A stretch of DNA of 17,231 bases from Ruminococcaceae bacterium UBA1320. Lineage in GTDB: Bacteria; Bacillota; Clostridia; Oscillospirales; Ethanoligenentaceae. The stretch covers positions 1 to 17,231 of the forward strand of contig DBTI01000262.1 in assembly GCA_002306975.1 (NCBI GenBank). The letters run 5' to 3'. The notes under the pieces are model-generated. The model ran no database searches. It saw only the letters and a list, made by a program, of their open reading frames with translations, and was not told the origin of the DNA. How positions within the stretch are numbered: the stretch's first letter is position 1; each line of letters begins with the position of its first letter. The position numbers were made by a program, and so were the translations under genes. Below are positions 12,185 through 17,231 of the stretch, piece after piece.

Positions 12185-14413
12185 CTAATAGCTCAGCTTA
12201 TAACTTCCGTTGCCGCGCGTCATATAGGAACAGGCTTCGGTGTTGTAATTTGCTCCGGCGGCGATAAGCTCCGAAACGGTTTGCACGGAGCTTTTTGAGC
12301 CGCCCGCCGCGTTTTTGGGCGACACCGATTCTGAGAAATTCTCGTTCAAATCGCCGCCGAAAATCAACAGATCCGCTTTTAAGGCGTCGGGATTATACGC
12401 GGAATAATCGCCAAGCCCGCCGCCGCCCGTCACAACAGCCTTTGATGACGCGCAGGAAACAAGCGCAAGCATTGACTCCTGCGCCTTGTCGGGCAGCATC
12501 GTTATGGTTACTCCGTAGGGTGCGCTCAGCTTTGACGGCAGCGAAACTTTTTCGGGTTCTGCTATGCCTGTGTCTGTTGCGGAAAAGCCGTTTTGCGGCA
12601 TATATACGCGGCGCACCTTCATGGCGCTTTCAAGTTGGCAGAGCGACTGTTCGCGTTTTTTATCGTATGAGGTCAAAATGACCGCGTCTATTTCATTTAT
12701 GTTGCGCGCTTTAAGGTAACTTTCAACCGCCTCTTCCGGGTAAGATTCGGTTGACGGTAAATCTATTACCACAGCGTGCCCGTTGCTTGTTACAATCGCG
12801 CCGCCTGTGTTTGAAACAGCGGCAACCGTCATTACGCCGTGCGACGCGACAGAATAGGAAAAAACGCCGACGGCAACGGCGAGGCAGGCGCACGATACGC
12901 ATACGCCGCCGCTTGCCCCTTTGCCCTTAAAAACAAAATAGAGAATAAACAGCGCGGCGACAAAAACAACCAGAATATCGACAAAGCCGTAGGAAGCGGA
13001 GATTGAAGCGAATGGCAGCGAGGCGAGCGCGTGAGCAAACCACATCATAAAAGCGCAGCAGACCCTAATGAGAATTGCAACAGGCTTTATGAGAAAAACA
13101 AGGAACCACGCGGGCGACATAATTGCCGCAACCGCCGTTAATAACGTGACAAACAGCGAAACAGAAACTTCAATCATATTCGCAATCAGCGAGATTAACG
13201 AAATCCGCCCGAAAATCAGCACAATGACCGGATAGGTCAGCAACGAAGCACCCAATGTTTCGCAAAGAATGCCCAAAGGCGCTTTTATAAACTTTTTCGC
13301 GCCCTGCGGCATGTTTTTCGTCTTTTCCCCTGCAAAGCTTAACAGGCGCTTTGAAATTGTCGCCATGCCAAGCGTCGCGGTCAGCGACAGCAAAAGCCCC
13401 ACATCGGTGGCGGCGTAGGGATTGACCGCGCACAAAACAAGCGCCGACAGGCCGAGTGAATTGACCACATCGGCATCCCTTTTTATCATAATCGCGCAAA
13501 GGCAGACAAGCGCCATGATTCCGGCTCGCATGACCGACGGCGAAAAGCCTGTGACCGCCATAAAGATAACAATCGCGCCGGCAGTTATTGCAGCGGCGGG
13601 TCGGCGAGGCAGGCGAAATGCCGCGCACAGAAGCAGCATGAGATACTCCATGATAAGCGAGGTCTGTGTGCCTGAAACCGCGAGAATATGCGATATGCCG
13701 GTGGTTCGAAAATCGTCTTTTACACCGGAGGAAATCTGTGAAGTGTCTCCGATCAAAATGCCGGCGGCAAGCGCGCCCTGCCCGCCGCCCACATATTTAC
13801 CGATTACCCCGGAAATATATTGCCGCAATTTTATCGCGTAATAATACGGCGGCTTGTTCTGCGTCTTTATAACGGTGAAATCATCGCCGTTAGCAAAAAG
13901 GTAAACGCCCTTTGATTTGTAATAAGCGCGGCTGTTGTAGCCGTAATCATTTTTATCCTGCGGCACAGAAAGGGTAACATTTGCCGTAATACGGTCAAAA
14001 GGCTCCGCTTCAAGACCACTGTAGGAATACACCCTTATTTTTGTTTTAACCGGGCTTGTTTTTCCGTCGACGACAATTTTGTCGGCGTTTATTGTGTAGA
14101 TATACTGCCCGTTGCTGTCATCGGGTGTGTCGGCGATCTCGCCGGATATTTCCGCTTTTTGCCCGTTCAGCGCAAGCACCGGATTATACCATAAGCATTC
14201 GGCAAGGCAGAAGACGCCGAAAGCAGCGGCGGCGGCGCACAAAGCCACCGCCGTCGTTTTCCGATGTTTAAAAAAAGAAAGACCAAAAAATACTACAATG
14301 GCGCTCGCCGCACAAACCGCCGCCATCGCCGCGCTGATTGAAAGCCCCGCGTAGGAAGCTGCAACAAGCGACGCAATGAAGGTAAAGCCAATAACAGCAA
14401 ACGGTCTGCGCAT
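12185..14413 (-). CDS. comEC: ComEC/Rec2-type DNA uptake channel with degenerate C-terminal domain
   Basis: The membrane channel that takes single-stranded DNA into the cytoplasm during competence. It is 742 residues. Two or three membrane segments (1-75) are followed by a DUF4131-like soluble part (about 80-190), then the competence domain (about 210-500) with GILIGDTSQIS, GISHILAVSGTQTSLI (239-254), SPSVMRAGIMA and NPYAATDVGLLLSL. The C-terminal part (about 529-742) has the position and opening strands of the metallo-beta-lactamase domain, but where HxHxDH should follow VILT it reads SYDKKREQ, so the metal site is gone. The usual SGLHV of the competence motif is SGTQT here. ATG 14413 is preceded by AGGTGG with 7-nt spacing. 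Neighbours holA and alaS are typical. Confidence 0.93.
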   Translation of the reverse strand: MRRPFAVIGFTFIASLVAASYAGLSISAAMAAVCAASAIVVFFGLSFFKHRKTTAVALCAAAAAFGVFCLAECLWYNPVLALNGQKAEISGEIADTPDDSNGQYIYTINADKIVVDGKTSPVKTKIRVYSYSGLEAEPFDRITANVTLSVPQDKNDYGYNSRAYYKSKGVYLFANGDDFTVIKTQNKPPYYYAIKLRQYISGVIGKYVGGGQGALAAGILIGDTSQISSGVKDDFRTTGISHILAVSGTQTSLIMEYLMLLLCAAFRLPRRPAAAITAGAIVIFMAVTGFSPSVMRAGIMALVCLCAIMIKRDADVVNSLGLSALVLCAVNPYAATDVGLLLSLTATLGMATISKRLLSFAGEKTKNMPQGAKKFIKAPLGILCETLGASLLTYPVIVLIFGRISLISLIANMIEVSVSLFVTLLTAVAAIMSPAWFLVFLIKPVAILIRVCCAFMMWFAHALASLPFASISASYGFVDILVVFVAALFILYFVFKGKGASGGVCVSCACLAVAVGVFSYSVASHGVMTVAAVSNTGGAIVTSNGHAVVIDLPSTESYPEEAVESYLKARNINEIDAVILTSYDKKREQSLCQLESAMKVRRVYMPQNGFSATDTGIAEPEKVSLPSKLSAPYGVTITMLPDKAQESMLALVSCASSKAVVTGGGGLGDYSAYNPDALKADLLIFGGDLNENFSESVSPKNAAGGSKSSVQTVSELIAAGANYNTEACSYMTRGNGSYKLSY

Positions 14414-14491
14414 AAAAGCACCACCTGTAATGTCAAATTTACGCCTTGTTTAACCGTGGCGGCGCTGTCGGGAGCCATTGACGCTTTTTTA

Positions 14492-15031
14492 TTACTTAAA
14501 GAAAAGCGGAAGCGGCTCAAGATAGGTGATGTCGGCGCGTTTTTGCGCGTCGCCCTCGGCAAGCACCGCCATTCGGCCGACAATGTTGCCGCCCGCCTGC
14601 TCGACAAGGGTTTCAATGGCGCTCAGTGATTCACCTGTAGAGATTACATCGTCGACAATAAGCACACGTTTGCCCTTCATAAAGTCAGCATCGTTCTTGT
14701 CTATATAAAGCTTCTGCACCTTTTCGGTGGTTATTGACTTAACTTCAACCGAAATGGGGTTTTTCATATAAACCTTTGGGCCTTTGCGGGCGATAAGATA
14801 GCGGTTAACGTCAAGCTGGTGTGCCATCTCATAAGCAAGCGGTATTCCTTTTGCCTCCGCCGTTATGATAACGTCGTGCTCAGGCGCCAGCTTTACAAGC
14901 TCACGGGCGCAGTTGACCGTAAGCTCGACGTCGCCGAACATGATAAAAGCCGCTATATCAAGTTTTTCGTCAACCTCGCACAAAGGCAGCTCACGAGTTA
15001 GACCGGCAACATGAAGCGTATATGTAGCCAT
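14492..15031 (-). CDS. Phosphoribosyltransferase, adenine phosphoribosyltransferase-like
   Basis: A 179-residue type I phosphoribosyltransferase. The PRPP-binding motif VLIVDDVISTGES is at 123-135, and the pyrophosphate loop region ITAEAKGIPLAYEMA is at 56-70. The fold would join a purine base to PRPP in nucleotide salvage. It resembles proteins often labelled adenine phosphoribosyltransferase in Clostridia, but the N-terminus (ELPLCEVDEKLDIAAFIMFGD) differs from canonical Apt, so the base used is not certain. ATG 15031 follows AGGAGG with 8-nt spacing. It sits 19 nt after the HIT gene stop, so the two are probably co-transcribed, and 78 nt before comEC. Confidence 0.88.
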   Translation of the reverse strand: MATYTLHVAGLTRELPLCEVDEKLDIAAFIMFGDVELTVNCARELVKLAPEHDVIITAEAKGIPLAYEMAHQLDVNRYLIARKGPKVYMKNPISVEVKSITTEKVQKLYIDKNDADFMKGKRVLIVDDVISTGESLSAIETLVEQAGGNIVGRMAVLAEGDAQKRADITYLEPLPLFFK

Positions 15032-15050
15032 ACTGATGTCCTCCTGTAAA

Positions 15051-15389
15051 TTAAATCAGCTTTTCACCCATGTGAACTCCCGCGATAACGTGAAAATGAA
15101 TGTGAAAAACCGTCTGCCCCGCATCCTCACCGCAGTTGGATATTACGCGATAGCCTTTGTCAAGCTTTAACTGTTTGGCAAGCTGCGCAATCACTTCATA
15201 AATATGAGAAATTACGGCGCTGTTTTCAGAATTAACCTCGTTGATAGAAGCAATATGCTCTTTCGGCACAACAAGGAAATGCACCGGAGCGCAGGGGTTG
15301 ATGTCGTAAAAAGCTTTTACAAGCTCGTCCTCATAAATGGCCTTTGAGGGGATCTCGCCCGCTGCGATTTTGCAAAATATGCAGTCCAT
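15051..15389 (-). CDS. HIT family protein, HinT-like
   Basis: A 112-residue histidine-triad nucleotide hydrolase of the Hint branch, which usually acts on purine nucleoside phosphoramidates and aminoacyl-adenylates. The triad HIHFHV gives H96, H98 and H100; CIFCKI (C3, C6) and the mid-protein H45 in VPKEHIASI fit the zinc-binding Hint form; GYRVISNCGEDAGQTVFH is typical. A frame start at GTG 15410 exists, but ATG 15389 has AGGAGG exactly 8 nt upstream and gives the family N-terminus MDCIFCKI. Being next to alaS, which makes aminoacyl-adenylates, fits Hint chemistry, although that link is inference. Confidence 0.95.
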   Translation of the reverse strand: MDCIFCKIAAGEIPSKAIYEDELVKAFYDINPCAPVHFLVVPKEHIASINEVNSENSAVISHIYEVIAQLAKQLKLDKGYRVISNCGEDAGQTVFHIHFHVIAGVHMGEKLI

Positions 15390-15481
15390 TATGTTCGCCT
15401 CCTTTGTCACGCGTATGGGTAATACGTCATACCCTAATTATTTTATGTCAGAATTGTATTTATATACAGTTTTGTGCGTAA

Positions 15482-17231
15482 TTAAATGGCAGCGATGATT
15501 CCGGCGACAGCTGCCAATGCTGCCTCCGCCTTTTCAGGCTCTTTGCCGCCCGCCATTGCGCTTTCCGGGCGACCGCCGCCCGAACCGCCGGCAAGCTTTG
15601 CAACTTCACGCACAATATTGCCCGCGTGTGCCTTGTGTGCAACCGCGTCTTTGCCGCAAGCCGCGGCGAAACTGAGTTTTCCGCCCGAAACACCGGCAAG
15701 CACAACAACGGCTGACGGCTCGGACTCTTTGACCTTGTCGGTCAAAACGCGCAGTGTATCTGCGCTTTCGCCTTTTATCACCGCAGTGACAACCTTAAAT
15801 TCGCCGATTGTTTTCGCCGCGCCTACAAGACCGGAAAGCTGCATTCCCGCTATTTTACCGCTCAATTTTTCAATCTCGCGGTTCTTCGAGCGAAGCTCGG
15901 CTGAGATTGCCGCCGCGCGCTCCGAAATCTCGTTCGGGGCAGCTTTGAGCGTCTGAGCGGTTTCTTTTATTGAACTTTCGCTTTCAGTGAGCACTTCTAT
16001 AAGATTGTAGCCTGTTGCGCCCTCAATACGGCGCACACCCGCTGCAACGGAGCTTTCGGAAATGATGTGGAAAAGTCCGATTTTCGCGGTGTTTGAAACG
16101 TGCGTGCCGCCGCAGAACTCAAGCGAAACGGGGTCGTTTTCGCCGCCCATGCGGACAACACGGACCTTATCACCGTATTTTTCGCCAAAGAGCGCCATCG
16201 CGCCTGTCTTGCGTGCTTCGTCAATCGAAAGCACATCGGTGTTAACATTAAGCCCCGCGAGAATCGCCTCGTTGACGCCATGCTCAACAAGGCTAAGCTC
16301 CTCTTCGGTCAACGCGGCAAAGTGCGTAAAGTCAAAACGCACGCGGCGTGAATCGACAAGCTGACCCGCCTGCTGCACATGATTACCGAGCATACGGCGC
16401 AGAGAAGCCTGCAAAAGATGGGCAACGCTGTGATTGCGCATGGTGTTTTGCCTGTAGGTTATATCAACCTTTGCGGTTACACTGTCGCCGTCCCCAAGTT
16501 TGCCCGAAATAACCTCGCCGAGGTGGACAAAGCGGCCTGTAGGTGACTTTTTGCAGCCGGTAACGCGAACAACTGCGCTGTCAGAAGTAATAACGCCGAT
16601 ATCGCCGACCTGTCCGCCGCTTTCCGCGTAAAAAGGTGTCCGGTCAAGGATCACCGATACCTTTTCGCCGCTTCCGGCAAAGCCTATGCGCTCGCTGTTT
16701 GCAATAATCGCAGCGACATGAGCGTCACTTTCATATTTTTCATAGCCGACAAAATCGGTTACAGGCGTGTCTTCATCCTTTGCGTCGGTGAGCGCGCCGG
16801 CGCCAGCCGCAACACGCGCGGCGCGAGCGCGTTCGCGCTGCTCGTTCATCAGCCTGTCAAAGCCTGCCTCGTCAACGCCAATGCCGCGTTCCGCGAGAAT
16901 TTCACTTGTAAGATCAAGCGGGAAGCCATATGTGTCGTAAAGCTTGAAGGCGTCTTCGCCGCCAAGCGTTTTTTTGCCGTTTGCGTCGCTCTCTATATTT
17001 TCAGTCATTGCGGAAAGAAGCTGAAGCCCCTGGTCGATGGTTGTGGAAAAACGCTCCTCTTCCATCGAAATGACGCGCTTTAAGTAATCGCGTTTTTCCG
17101 CAAGCTCCGGATAATACGTTTTGTTTTCCTGTATTACGGTGTCAACGACGTCGGCAAGGAAAGCACCCTTGATGCCGAGAAGCCTGCCGTGACGCGCGGC
17201 GCGGCGCAGGAGGCGGCGCACTAAATAGCAC
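15482..17231 (-). CDS. alaS: Alanyl-tRNA synthetase, 5' end outside window
   Basis: Charges tRNA-Ala with alanine and removes misacylated serine or glycine. The frame runs 583 codons from the right edge to TAA at 15482. About 300 N-terminal residues (aminoacylation core) are missing. Counting from V at 17221: the end of the catalytic/tRNA domain RRLLRRAARHGRLLG is at 2-16; DAFKLYDTYGFPLDLT at 90-105; the editing-domain zinc motifs HSVAH at 264-268 and CGGTH at 370-374; and a C-terminal DHHA1-like domain with GGSGGGRPESAMAGG near the end. All editing ligands are present. The ORF may seem to start at 17221 (GTG), but CYLVRRLL continues to the edge. The HIT gene follows 92 nt downstream with no clear terminator between. 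Confidence 0.97.
   Translation of the reverse strand, partial: CYLVRRLLRRAARHGRLLGIKGAFLADVVDTVIQENKTYYPELAEKRDYLKRVISMEEERFSTTIDQGLQLLSAMTENIESDANGKKTLGGEDAFKLYDTYGFPLDLTSEILAERGIGVDEAGFDRLMNEQRERARAARVAAGAGALTDAKDEDTPVTDFVGYEKYESDAHVAAIIANSERIGFAGSGEKVSVILDRTPFYAESGGQVGDIGVITSDSAVVRVTGCKKSPTGRFVHLGEVISGKLGDGDSVTAKVDITYRQNTMRNHSVAHLLQASLRRMLGNHVQQAGQLVDSRRVRFDFTHFAALTEEELSLVEHGVNEAILAGLNVNTDVLSIDEARKTGAMALFGEKYGDKVRVVRMGGENDPVSLEFCGGTHVSNTAKIGLFHIISESSVAAGVRRIEGATGYNLIEVLTESESSIKETAQTLKAAPNEISERAAAISAELRSKNREIEKLSGKIAGMQLSGLVGAAKTIGEFKVVTAVIKGESADTLRVLTDKVKESEPSAVVVLAGVSGGKLSFAAACGKDAVAHKAHAGNIVREVAKLAGGSGGGRPESAMAGGKEPEKAEAALAAVAGIIAAI

Noticed and set aside
12295..12681. Long plus-strand ORFs inside comEC, holA and alaS (for example 11647-12072, 13422-13841 and 15486-15956)
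   Set aside because: They are antisense shadows in GC-rich coding DNA with low-complexity, basic or serine/proline-rich translations and no ribosome binding sites.
15417..15434. Small inverted repeat GGGTA-N8-TACCC between alaS and the HIT gene
   Set aside because: Only five base pairs and no T-run, so it is too weak to call a terminator or operator.

Overview
The window looks like chromosome of an anaerobic, low-to-mid GC Gram-positive bacterium of the Clostridia, probably near the Ruminococcaceae/Oscillospirales. The evidence is an oxygen-independent class III ribonucleotide reductase, an Fe-S aldo/keto reductase, strong AGGAGG ribosome binding sites, frequent TTG/GTG starts, and DUF975, DUF378 and DUF4093 genes. 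This placement is inference from gene content; no rRNA is present. I see no phage, insertion sequence, CRISPR or toxin-antitoxin module. Most genes are housekeeping, and the interest lies in the control elements.

Layout. (1) 1-1720, minus strand: 5' part of nrdD, running off the left edge, with a promoter region carrying a near-NrdR-box sequence and a perfect palindrome. (2) 1906-5500, plus strand: two cobalamin riboswitches in series, each with its own promoter. The first ends in an intrinsic terminator and leads cobO (corrinoid adenosyltransferase). The second ends in a hairpin that buries the Shine-Dalgarno sequence and leads metE (B12-independent methionine synthase), which closes with a terminator. 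(3) 5501-6424: sparse DNA with one small DUF378 membrane protein (minus), its terminator, and an orphan plus-strand terminator. (4) 6317-7669: promoter and gene for an aldo/keto reductase with two 4Fe-4S motifs; its 3' end is tandemly duplicated just downstream, followed by a 65-nt palindrome serving as a shared terminator with the convergent DUF975 gene. (5) 7681-10291: DUF975 membrane protein (minus) and a divergent MATE transporter (plus). (6) 10251-17231, minus strand: a compact, more GC-rich housekeeping run read right to left as alaS (5' end missing), HIT protein, phosphoribosyltransferase, comEC, holA and a toprim/RNase M5-like protein, ending at a two-sided terminator, with a doubtful ComEC-like fragment just before it.

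Working together: the cobO-metE block is a B12-sensing unit. When cobalamin is plentiful both leaders should switch off, sparing the costly MetE enzyme. The alaS-to-toprim run combines translation, nucleotide salvage, DNA uptake and replication functions; holA and the toprim gene overlap and are probably translationally coupled. The most unusual observations are the two different riboswitch output mechanisms side by side, a ComEC whose C-terminal metallo-beta-lactamase-like domain has lost its metal-binding motif, the duplicated gene end beside a large palindrome, and the ComEC-like fragment.
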